Assembly: GCA_023391395.1 (NCBI GenBank)
Contig: JAEWBA010000034.1
Location: 1-6,104 of the forward strand
Direction: 5' to 3'
DNA length: 6,104 nt
DNA from: Pseudomonadota bacterium
GTDB taxonomy: Bacteria > Pseudomonadota > Gammaproteobacteria > Burkholderiales > Burkholderiaceae_D
The position numbers were made by a program, and so were the translations under genes. Under the pieces are notes generated by a model that saw only the letters and a list, made by a program, of their open reading frames with translations, made no database searches and was not told the origin of the DNA. Below are positions 1 through 5,566 of this stretch, piece by piece. How positions within the stretch are numbered: the first letter of the stretch is position 1; every line of letters begins with the position of its first letter.

Positions 1-483
<483 letters not shown>

Positions 484-534
484 TTACCTATGATTATCAA
501 CGCGTTGCCGAGTACGGATGCGCCCGATTAGACA

Positions 535-544
535 GGAAAGGAAA
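535..544 (+). promoter_or_regulatory. Ribosome binding site of the SDR gene
   Basis: Purine-rich GGAAAGGAAA stands 5 bases before the ATG at 550 and supports that start. Confidence 0.7.
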
Positions 545-549
545 TCAAA

Positions 550-1377
550 ATGGCTGACGTTATTGTTGTCATCGGGGCGGGATCAATCGGCCAAGCAGTC
601 GCTCGGCGCGTGAGCGCGGGAAAGCACGTTCTTTTGGCCGATCTGCGCGAGGAAAACGCCAACGCTGCTGCCAAGACCCTCAGTGAGGCCGGATTTGAGG
701 GGAGTGCCACGAACGTCGATGTGTCTTCCCGTGAGTCGGTCCATGTGCTCGTCGAGAAGGCCACCTCTCTGGGGGCCATCACAGGGGTCATTCACGCTGC
801 GGGCGTGTCGCCAACACAGGCATCGCCGGCGACTATCCTGAAGGTCGATCTGTATGGCACGGCACTTGTGCTAGAAGAGTTCGGCAATGTGATTACGCGC
901 GGCGGAGCGGGTGTAGTGATCGCGTCGCAGTCTGGGCACCGTCTTCCTGCCCTGACCCCCGAGCAGAACAAGGCCTTGGCAATGACACCGCCGGACGATC
1001 TGCTCGCGCTTCCCATGCTTCAGCCGGATCAGGTGACGGACCCGCTCCACGCCTATCAGATTTCCAAACGCGGGAACGCACTGCGCGTCATGGCCGAGGC
1101 GGTGCGCTGGGGCAAGCGCGGTGCACGGGTCAACACCATCAGCCCTGGCATCATCATCACGCCGCTCGCCAAGGATGAACTGTCCGGCCCGCGCGGTCCG
1201 GGATACCGGCGCATGATCGAACTCTGCCCGGCGGGGCGCGCCGGCACCCCGGACGAGGTGGGGAATGTGGGCGCGTTGCTGATGGGGCCTGATGGCGCGT
1301 TTATCACGGGCAGCGACTTTCTCATGGACGGTGGCATCACCGCCGCCTACTGGTACGGTGACCTTGTGCCCACGTGA
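550..1377 (+). CDS. Short-chain dehydrogenase/reductase (SDR family)
   Basis: Complete 275-residue protein, close to the 250-280 usual for classical SDRs. The Rossmann nucleotide-binding glycine motif is a variant, VIGAGSIGQA (residues 7-16), instead of TGxxxGIG. Asp31 at the end of the second strand suggests NAD(H) over NADP(H), although Arg33 follows closely. NVDVSS (55-60) should contact adenine, and HAAG (82-85) replaces the usual NNAG. The probable catalytic residues are Ser126 or Ser128 in ASQSGH, then Tyr169 and Lys173 in YQISK; the ISPGIIITP segment (197-205) closes the active site. An insertion of about 25 residues between the Ser and Tyr motifs (roughly 131-165) is longer than in compact SDRs and probably shapes the substrate lid. 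The C-terminal part has ITGSDFLMDGG, the usual SDR end signature. Cytosolic, no signal peptide. Substrate unknown. No convincing terminator follows. Confidence 0.93.
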   Translation: MADVIVVIGAGSIGQAVARRVSAGKHVLLADLREENANAAAKTLSEAGFEGSATNVDVSSRESVHVLVEKATSLGAITGVIHAAGVSPTQASPATILKVDLYGTALVLEEFGNVITRGGAGVVIASQSGHRLPALTPEQNKALAMTPPDDLLALPMLQPDQVTDPLHAYQISKRGNALRVMAEAVRWGKRGARVNTISPGIIITPLAKDELSGPRGPGYRRMIELCPAGRAGTPDEVGNVGALLMGPDGAFITGSDFLMDGGITAAYWYGDLVPT

Positions 1378-1545
1378 ATGCAGCCGGCGACCGGAGCTAT
1401 GCATAACCGATGGTAGCGGGAGCCGACGCACCTCCCACAATCCCCTTTGGAGTGGTTTCGGACATCCGGTACCGCTGTGAGCAGACACATACAGGAAATC
1501 CGGCCAATCGACTGGGTAGGGTCGGGAGCAGACATTAACGAACGG

Positions 1546-1565
1546 CCGCTTTCGACCCAAAGCGG
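1546..1565. repeat. Hairpin containing the CGACCCAAAGCGGA repeat, copy 1
   Basis: CCGCTTT (1546-1552) and AAAGCGG (1559-1565) form a perfect 7-bp stem with loop CGACCC. The loop plus right arm is part of a 14-base word, CGACCCAAAGCGGA (1553-1566), that recurs exactly at 3593-3606. It lies in the 213-bp gap between the convergent SDR gene and the cassette array, where no gene is visible. It could work as a bidirectional transcription stop, but no T-run follows, so this is not called a terminator. Confidence 0.55.
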
Positions 1566-1590
1566 AAGTTGGCGCTTCCAAAAAGCGGTC

Positions 1591-1645
1591 GCTGAACGGT
1601 TAAGCTGACCGACGCGCAGCGTCCGTGTCGAGCGACGAGTTAGAC
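1591..1645 (-). other. attC: attC recombination site A (distal end of array)
   Basis: Read on the - strand: R'' is GTCTAAC (1639-1645, a perfect RYYYAAC), then a 5-base spacer and L'' GCTCGAC (1627-1633). A small hairpin GACGC-TGC-GCGTC follows (1611-1623), then L' GTCAGC (1604-1609) and R' GTTCAGC (1591-1597). L' is the complement of L'' minus one base. That leaves one extrahelical base in L'', the asymmetry by which IntI orients attC sites, and it agrees with the - strand direction of the genes. R' keeps GTT but departs from GTTRRRY at the fourth base. The stop codon TAA of the upstream gene lies inside R'', as is typical of cassettes. Length 55 bp, at the short end for attC. Confidence 0.75.
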
Positions 1646-2017
1646 AATACCACTACTATGGCCGACGACAATCTGCCAACTTTCGCTTTCCGAGAGGCGC
1701 CAAATACGCGTATATCGTAGATCAGCAGTAAATTGTGAGCCGCCATAAGCGCCAGATAACTTCATGCGGACTGACACGACGTAAAATTGGCCACACGCTT
1801 TCACAAGTATTTCAGACGGCTCAATCATGTGAAATTTAAGCACTCCAGATCGGTGCAACTCGAGATCATCTTGTTTACCGAATACTTGGCCGAGATGGTT
1901 AGTAAAAATAAGTTCGGACGAAATCAATTCATCAAGAACATTAAGATCGGACGCGAGCATGGCCAGCCGTAGGCGCTCTTCGTTTTTCATGATCTGTTGT
2001 TCGAAGTCGGTTGTCAC
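1640..2017 (-). CDS. NTF2/SnoaL-like (DUF4440-type) cassette protein
   Basis: Protein of 125 residues starting at a GTG (2017). This start is chosen because AGGAG stands 7 bases upstream and the same module, CAACTTCAGGAGCA, precedes the start of the neighbouring VOC gene at the same distance. A longer open frame up to 2137 merely translates the attC site. The sequence has the cone-shaped NTF2 pattern: an N-terminal helix pair (MKNEERLRLAMLASDLNVLDELI), a strand ending in LIFTNHLGQVF, a middle segment, then three long antiparallel strands (FYVVSVRMKLSGAY, FTADLRYTRIWRL, WQIVVGHSSGIV). Family members include small isomerases, cyclases and ligand-binding proteins; catalysis cannot be assigned. 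No signal peptide or membrane segment. The stop TAA is embedded in attC site A. No promoter fits in the 24 bases between attC and the start, so expression must come from upstream, probably the VOC cassette promoter. Confidence 0.82.
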   Translation of the reverse strand: MTTDFEQQIMKNEERLRLAMLASDLNVLDELISSELIFTNHLGQVFGKQDDLELHRSGVLKFHMIEPSEILVKACGQFYVVSVRMKLSGAYGGSQFTADLRYTRIWRLSESESWQIVVGHSSGIV

Positions 2018-2022
2018 AGCAA

Positions 2023-2036
2023 TGCTCCTGAAGTTG
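2023..2036 (-). promoter_or_regulatory. Shared translation-start module of the NTF2-like gene
   Basis: CAACTTCAGGAGCA on the - strand, five bases before the GTG start. It differs at one base from the element at 2633-2646, with identical spacing, and settles GTG 2017 as the start. Confidence 0.7.
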
Positions 2037-2041
2037 TGGTC

Positions 2042-2144
2042 TGTTAACTGGCGCCGGAGCCGAAAGCGGAGGGTACAAACAGCGGGCATGGAAATGCCAA
2101 AGGCATGCCCGTTGTTTGCGTCCGCGTTGAATCGCAAGTTAGGC
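2042..2144 (-). other. attC: attC recombination site B (long, with strong central hairpin)
   Basis: On the - strand it opens with R'' GCCTAAC (2138-2144), spacer TTGCG and L''-like ATTCAAC (2126-2132). The centre is a long hairpin: 2104-2119 pairs with 2075-2090 at 14 of 16 positions, extended after a bulge by GCGGA/TCCGC, with a 13-base tip. The expected closing arm is poor: after TCCGC there is no clear L', and the best R' is GTTAACA (2042-2048), which keeps GTTA but not RRY. Length about 103 bp, as for VCR-type or environmental attC sites. It could be a site whose right half was altered by mutation or by an imprecise recombination. Confidence 0.65.
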
Positions 2145-2213
2145 TAGGGCGTGGAGGCACGGTATTGCACACTATAGGCCCCAACGGTGGAGTGGACGCG
2201 CCCCATATGTCGA

Positions 2214-2627
2214 TTATTCGGGCAGATGGCAGACCGCTTCAATGTTGTTGCCCTCCGGGTCAATGACAAACGCTCCGTAATAATTTGCATGATAGTCCGG
2301 CCGGAGCCCAGGGACTCCATTGTCTTTCCCACCAGCGGCAATGGCCGCTTTATAGAAAGCATCTACTTGCGCACGATTTTTTGCTCGCCAGGCGAGGTGG
2401 CAGCCGGAAGTTGCAGTTGGGCCGCCATACGGAGAAGGTCCGTCGATAAACCACACATCGGCTTTTTTACCGTCAGGCTCAGATGCGTCTGGGTAGGCAA
2501 ACCCAAGAATGTTTGCGCCGAAATTACCTTCGAAACATACGCTGTAGCCTAGTGGCTCCAGAGCTGCGCTATAAAACGCCTTGGCGCGAGCGATATTGAT
2601 AACGCGGAATGTCATATGGTCAAGCAT
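2214..2627 (-). CDS. VOC (glyoxalase/bleomycin-resistance fold) cassette protein
   Basis: Protein of 137 residues, the usual length for single-chain VOC proteins with two beta-alpha-beta-beta-beta modules. The first module starts MLDHMTFRVINIARAKAFYS and the second at CHLAWRAKNRAQVDAFYKAA; the last strand is GAFVIDPEGNNIEAV. Possible metal ligands at the positions used in the family are His4, His77 and Glu130. Members range from glyoxalase I to fosfomycin- or bleomycin-resistance proteins, but most cassette-borne ones are uncharacterised, and this one lacks features that would decide. Start ATG 2627 is chosen because TTTAGGAGC lies just upstream; a longer frame to 2675 has no support. Between the attC site and the start lie a promoter-like signal and a LexA-type operator. 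A 69-bp spacer separates the stop from attC site B. No signal peptide. Confidence 0.88.
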   Translation of the reverse strand: MLDHMTFRVINIARAKAFYSAALEPLGYSVCFEGNFGANILGFAYPDASEPDGKKADVWFIDGPSPYGGPTATSGCHLAWRAKNRAQVDAFYKAAIAAGGKDNGVPGLRPDYHANYYGAFVIDPEGNNIEAVCHLPE

Positions 2628-2632
2628 GCGGG

Positions 2633-2646
2633 TGCTCCTAAAGTTG
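2633..2646 (-). promoter_or_regulatory. Shared translation-start module of the VOC gene
   Basis: CAACTTTAGGAGCA on the - strand, five bases before ATG 2627. It matches 13 of 14 bases of the element before the NTF2-like gene (2023-2036). Confidence 0.7.
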
Positions 2647-2673
2647 GTTTGACGTGCGAGTTGGCACCTCGAC

Positions 2674-2702
2674 ACTGTATATACATACAGCTTTCATGGC
2701 AA
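2674..2702 (-). promoter_or_regulatory. Sigma70-type promoter candidate for the VOC cassette
   Basis: On the - strand TTGCCA (2697-2702; 5 of 6 to TTGACA) is separated by exactly 17 bp from TACAGT (2674-2679; 4 of 6 to TATAAT). Transcription would start near 2667, about 40 bases before the ATG. Most cassettes lack a promoter, so this one could serve both the VOC and the NTF2-like genes. Inferred from motif match only. Confidence 0.5.
2675..2690. promoter_or_regulatory. LexA (SOS) box candidate
   Basis: CTGTATATACATACAG has the CTGT-N8-ACAG half sites of the LexA operator of beta- and gamma-proteobacteria, and its core agrees with the alternating AT consensus at 7 of 8 positions. It covers part of the spacer and the -10 of the candidate promoter, a position where a repressor would block RNA polymerase. 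If real, the VOC cassette would be silent until DNA damage. The outer bases (AC left, CT right) are only a partial match to TA...TA. Confidence 0.55.
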
Positions 2703-2705
2703 GAG

Positions 2706-2765
2706 GCCTAACGCCAAACTAACAGGCGTCGCTATGCGGCATCCGGGTTAAGTGACGAGTTAAAT
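2706..2765 (-). other. attC: attC recombination site C (proximal end of array)
   Basis: The best of the three sites. On the - strand: R'' ATTTAAC (2759-2765), spacer TCGTC, L'' ACTTAAC (2747-2753), a central 23-base part, L' GTTAGT (2718-2723), spacer TTGGC and R' GTTAGGC (2706-2712). R'' and R' both fit RYYYAAC/GTTRRRY. L' is the exact complement of L'' lacking one base, giving the canonical extrahelical base in L''. Length 60 bp, as in many class 1 cassettes. No gene ends in its R'' arm: the frame with the TAA there has another stop two codons earlier, so the cassette that supplied this site seems to have lost its gene. Confidence 0.82.
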
Positions 2766-2912
2766 GGTTTACTTTGAATTTGACGAAAACTATCGCATTG
2801 AGTAAAAAACCTGCTATTAATGCGCCGGTCGTTGAATAGAGCAATGATCGATTCATTGCGTGGAGACCGGTAAGCACCCTTTCGCTACAACTGAGTGGCT
2901 TACCGACCGATC
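2766..2912. other. Gap between attC site C and the recombinase pseudogene: two inverted repeats
   Basis: No gene is visible. GCAATGA (2841-2847) and TCATTGC (2853-2859) form a 7-bp stem around TCGAT. CGGTAAGC (2868-2875) and GCTTACCG (2898-2905) form an 8-bp inverted repeat just after the recombinase stop, extendable on the - strand with one bulge and a G-T pair. No T-run follows, so neither is a clear intrinsic terminator; they could be remains of an element end. Confidence 0.4.
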
Positions 2913-3537
2913 CTATACCTCCGTCTGTTCTGCTATCTCGAGCGCGTCGTCGATTTCGATGCCGAGATAGCGGACCGTGCTTTCCAGCTTCGTATGCCCT
3001 AGAAGCAGCTGAACGGCCCGAAGGTTCTTGGTGCGCCGGTAGATCAACGTCGCCTTCGTTCGCCGCATGGTGTGCGTGCCGTACGCCGCGGCATCCAGAC
3101 CAATCGACTCGACCCAGCCAGTGACGATACGCGCGTACTGGCGAGTAGAAAGGTGCGGTGACTTGGATACCCTGCTTGGAAAGAGGTAGTCATCTGATGC
3201 GAGGCACGCCGCGTCAATCCAGGCGGCGACCGACTGCCGCGTCAGCTCGGTAATTTCAAACTGCCCGGGCCGATGCGTCTTGCACTGCATGACCATGGCG
3301 CGCGGAAAAATGCTCTTCCCTGTGAAATGTCGCGGACGCGCAAAGTGACCAAATCGCTGCCGCGTAGCTTACTGTCGATGGCCAGGTTGAAGAGGGCCAG
3401 ATCCCGCATCTTTTCAACCAGCTGGAGCCGTATGCGGATCGCCCAAATTTCTTTTAGCTTCAGTGGAGCCTTCTGGCCGACCAGCCGGCCTTGTTCCAAG
3501 GAACATGTGGTTTTGCTTCATGGAGATTGGGTCTCAT
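2913..3537 (-). pseudogene. Small tyrosine recombinase (phage-integrase family), disrupted by two frameshifts
   Basis: The pieces assemble into one recombinase of roughly 205-210 residues, a short catalytic-domain-only type. Frame 1 starts at ATG 3537, with AAGGAG 6 bases upstream, and gives MRPNLHEAKPHVPWNK. The next frame takes over at about 3488 with GRLVGQKAPLKLKEIWAIR and runs through SKLRGSDLVTLRV, the box I arginine. The third frame starts near 3300 (MVMQCKTHRP) and runs to TAG 2913-2915. The parts together keep all catalytic residues: Arg in LRGSDL, Lys in CKT, the HxxR of HTMRR, His of LLGHTK and the Tyr nucleophile of VRYLG. Both junctions are explained by one missing base each. It lacks the additional domain and length of IntI, so it is not an integron integrase. 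Probably inactive, unless the shifts are sequencing errors. Confidence 0.85.
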
Positions 3538-3592
3538 GAGATTCTCCTTCATTGAAAGGAATCCCATTGTTGCTACCGGAAAGGACGCTTAA

Positions 3593-3606
3593 CGACCCAA
3601 AGCGGA
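3593..3606. repeat. CGACCCAAAGCGGA repeat, copy 2
   Basis: Exact copy of 1553-1566, in the 94-bp gap between the recombinase pseudogene and the STAS-like gene. Here the left hairpin arm is missing. The longer string AAGCGGACAATCG (3600-3612) is matched at 12 of 13 bases at 4430-4442 near selU. Confidence 0.55.
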
Positions 3607-3631
3607 CAATCGTTGAATGAGATTTGCTTGC

Positions 3632-4018
3632 TTATACGGTCTTGTTCTGTGACAAGCCTCCGCCAGATAACCAAGTGACGGCTTCGACCATGTCGTTATA
3701 GAAGACCTTGTGGTTTTCGTGATCAAACTTCAAACGCGCCAGAAAAGCCATCTGGCTGTTAGGGACAATCACCGCAATCTTGAAACCTAAGGCATTTAAA
3801 TCCGCGTTAAGCGCGCGCTGTTTTTGAATGTGGGCATACGTTGGCGGCGACATCTGAAGGTCATCTAACAACAGCTTTTTGCAGCCGGTACTTTTTTCGA
3901 TCTGAAGAATACATTCATGACGCAGGCCCAGTAATTCTTTACTCGGCTCGCCTTTTATGCGGGCAATGATTATCTGCCCAACCAGTTCAACCCAAACTTT
4001 ATCTAAAAAATTTTCCAT
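3632..4018 (-). CDS. Small STAS/SpoIIAA-like protein, function unknown
   Basis: Intact 128-residue protein without signal peptide or membrane segment. The pattern of strand (VWVELVGQIIIARIKGE), helix (ELLGLRHECILQIEKSTG), strand with acidic end (KKLLLDDLQM), helix, strand (FKIAVIVP), helix (MAFLARLKF) and a closing VFYNDMVEAVTWLSGG resembles the SpoIIAA-like/STAS fold of small proteobacterial proteins. In such proteins the KVFYND...EAxxWL end is typical. STAS proteins often act as partner-binding or anti-anti-sigma modules, but no partner gene is here. The start ATG lies 12 bases after the stop of the nhaA remnant, and only a weak GAGA precedes it. The gene is visibly more AT-rich than selU and the SDR gene, suggesting acquisition. 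No attC site adjoins it, so it is not called a cassette. Gene call is fair, fold assignment tentative. Confidence 0.7.
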   Translation of the reverse strand: MENFLDKVWVELVGQIIIARIKGEPSKELLGLRHECILQIEKSTGCKKLLLDDLQMSPPTYAHIQKQRALNADLNALGFKIAVIVPNSQMAFLARLKFDHENHKVFYNDMVEAVTWLSGGGLSQNKTV

Positions 4019-4030
4019 GTATCTCGGTAC

Positions 4031-4351
4031 CTAGACTCTCGCCGCCCCAAGGTTTCTCGTATTCGGATCGCTGTCGATAGTGTTCGGTCCACTCGGCACG
4101 CTGGATAACTCACGCACCGGCTCAAGGTCGATCACGAGGAAAAAATGCAGATAGCCATCACCGGCACGTGAGTGGGCAATGTCTAGTGGAATGCTGATGA
4201 AGACAATGAGAAGAATGCCGCCAGACTTCTCGAAGTCAAAGAAACGCTTGAAAGTGTCGGGTTTTTGAACTGCCGCCACAGTCTTTCCAGATAGAAAAGC
4301 TGCGTGGCGGCCCGACCAGCGCATAAACGTGCCCGCCTCGCTGGTGGACAC
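4031..4351 (-). pseudogene. nhaA: nhaA (Na+/H+ antiporter) N-terminal remnant with internal deletion
   Basis: A 106-codon open frame contains two blocks typical of the NhaA N-terminus. TFKRFFDFEKSGGILLIV (residues 33-50) matches the RFF...ASGGIxLI start before the first membrane helix. DGYLHFFLVIDLEPVREL (65-82) matches the second helix block DALMAxFFLLVGLExKREL. In NhaA about 30-35 residues lie between these blocks; here they are separated by about 14, so a stretch including the outer loop is gone without loss of frame. After VREL the similarity stops within a few residues; the remaining 300 or so residues of the antiporter, including the Asp-Asp ion-binding site, are absent. It cannot be a working antiporter. 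The original start is unclear; TATAAT (4360-4365) lies upstream, without a good -35. Confidence 0.65.
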
Positions 4352-4365
4352 CCACCATAATTATA

Positions 4366-4382
4366 TCTCAGTACCCCTGAGA
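4366..4382. repeat. Short inverted repeat upstream of the nhaA remnant
   Basis: TCTCAG (4366-4371) and CTGAGA (4377-4382) pair perfectly around TACCC. On the - strand it directly precedes TATAAT (4360-4365), so it may be an operator-like element of the lost nhaA promoter or only a chance hairpin. The rest of the 117-bp gap to selU shows no gene. Confidence 0.3.
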
Positions 4383-4468
4383 CGCTTTGTTCGAGTAGTG
4401 AGCTCATATGGACGTCCGGTTCTGGCCGGAAGCGGACACTCGATATAGGGCCAATGATTCCGCTAGGC

Positions 4469-5566
4469 CTACGCCCGTCGTCTCCGCAAATAATCGAGCA
4501 CTTCATGCTGGTCGCCGCTGAACTCGACGCGCGATGATTTGAGTTTGCGCTGGTAGGCATACATGGGATCGTAGTATTCCGTCAGCAGCGCCTCGATCCA
4601 TTTGCGATGCAGCTCAACGGCGCCGCTGCGCTCCTGCTTCTCCAGGGCCGCATCCATGATCTTCGCCAGGCGTTGATGGCGCTCACCTCCCAGACGCCTG
4701 GCGATATTGTCCAGGCTCTGACGCAGTCGTTCGGCGAACAAATCAAAACCCGCTTCCTCGCCATGCAGCGCGACGAACTGGCTGCGCAGGTCGATGACAT
4801 AGTCGCGCAGTATGCGCTGCACCCGGTTTTCCAGGCTGTCTTCCAGCCAGACCATGGGGCAAGCTTGCATGGCCTGGTACAGCGTCGGCGGCAGGCTGCA
4901 ACTGCCGATGGTGCGGCTTTCGTCTTCCACTACGAATCGACCATGGCCGGCTGCGCGCTTTTTCAGGATGTCGATGGACAGGCGGTTCTCGAAGCTGATC
5001 TGCGCCGGCTGGCCGGTCGCATGCTTGCCGAAGCTGGAGCCGCGGTGATGGGCATGGCCTTCCAGGTCGAGGCTGTTGTCGAGCTGACGCAGCACATCAG
5101 TTTTGCCGGTTCCCGTCATCCCGCCCAGCACCACGAAAGCGCATTCGGTAATTGCCTGCTCGAGGTTCTCCAACAGAAAGCCACGCATGGCCTTGTAGCC
5201 GCCGATCACGCGCGGATAGTCGAGGCCGGCCTCTTCCTTCAGCCATTGCTGCGTGATCTGCGAACGCAAGCCGCCGCGAAAACAATACAAATAGCCCCCG
5301 GGATGGCTGCGCGCAAAATCGGCCCAAGCAGCGATGCGCTGCGTCTTGGTCTGGCCGTTGACCAGCCGATGACCGAGGGCCAGTGCTGCCTCCTGGCCCT
5401 GTTGCGTGTAGCAGGTGCCGACCTTCTGCCGCTCGACGTCGTTCATCAGCGGCAAATTCACGGCGCCCGGGAAGGCGCCCTTGTTGAATTCGATGGGCGC
5501 ACGCACGTCCATCAGCGGCACGTCGCCGAGAAAGAGCTCGCGGTAATTGTCGGTGTCCTCGCGCAT
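4469..5566 (-). CDS. selU: tRNA 2-selenouridine synthase
   Basis: 365 residues, the length of E. coli SelU/YbbB (MnmH). The enzyme replaces sulfur by selenium in 2-thiouridine at wobble position 34 of Lys, Glu and Gln tRNAs, via a geranylated intermediate, using selenophosphate made by SelD. The N-terminal rhodanese domain (about 1-128) includes [20 protein letters not shown] and the active loop [10 protein letters not shown], with Cys95 the counterpart of the essential Cys97 of E. coli. The second domain begins with a P-loop, GGMTGTGKT (148-156), followed by HRGSSFG (174-180) and [11 protein letters not shown], as in the family. The ATG at 5566 is chosen because its A is also the last base of the selD stop (TGATG), a classic coupled start; a longer frame only overlaps selD. 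Cytosolic. It is the last gene of the operon. Confidence 0.97.
   Translation of the reverse strand: MREDTDNYRELFLGDVPLMDVRAPIEFNKGAFPGAVNLPLMNDVERQKVGTCYTQQGQEAALALGHRLVNGQTKTQRIAAWADFARSHPGGYLYCFRGGLRSQITQQWLKEEAGLDYPRVIGGYKAMRGFLLENLEQAITECAFVVLGGMTGTGKTDVLRQLDNSLDLEGHAHHRGSSFGKHATGQPAQISFENRLSIDILKKRAAGHGRFVVEDESRTIGSCSLPPTLYQAMQACPMVWLEDSLENRVQRILRDYVIDLRSQFVALHGEEAGFDLFAERLRQSLDNIARRLGGERHQRLAKIMDAALEKQERSGAVELHRKWIEALLTEYYDPMYAYQRKLKSSRVEFSGDQHEVLDYLRRRRA

Larger units (their letters stand above)
1591..2765 (-). mobile_element. Integron-type gene-cassette array (two complete cassettes, three attC sites)
   Basis: Three attC-like sites in the same orientation separate two small, unrelated, same-strand genes. 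This is the arrangement produced by integron integrase: one gene plus one attC per unit. The VOC cassette runs from the R' arm of the site at 2706-2765 to that of the site at 2042-2144, about 660 bp. The NTF2-like cassette runs from there to 1597, about 450 bp. VOC and NTF2/SnoaL proteins are common passengers of environmental cassettes. Cassette genes read away from intI, so an integrase would be expected on the right (beyond 2765), but no IntI is there; the broken recombinase at 2913-3537 is a different, shorter type. The array is therefore CALIN-like or a remnant separated from its integrase. Confidence 0.8.

Noticed and set aside
871..1581. 236-residue open frame on the - strand
   Set aside because: Antisense to the SDR gene; composition rich in Arg, His and Pro without any family pattern.
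1640..2137. 165-residue version of the NTF2-like protein starting at 2137
   Set aside because: The first 40 residues translate attC site B; there is no RBS there, while GTG 2017 has one shared with the VOC gene.
2868..2905. Inverted repeat after the recombinase stop as a rho-independent terminator
   Set aside because: The interior is 22 bases long and no T-run follows on the transcribed strand.
2829..3618. Direct repeat TCGTTGAAT at 2829-2837 and 3610-3618 flanking the recombinase pseudogene, as a possible target duplication
   Set aside because: A 9-base match within 800 bp is expected by chance and the bases around it do not continue the similarity.
3585..3620. GCTTAAC and GTTGAAT around copy 2 of the repeat as a fourth attC site
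   Set aside because: The two arms are only 18 bases apart, too close for attC, and no L boxes lie between them.
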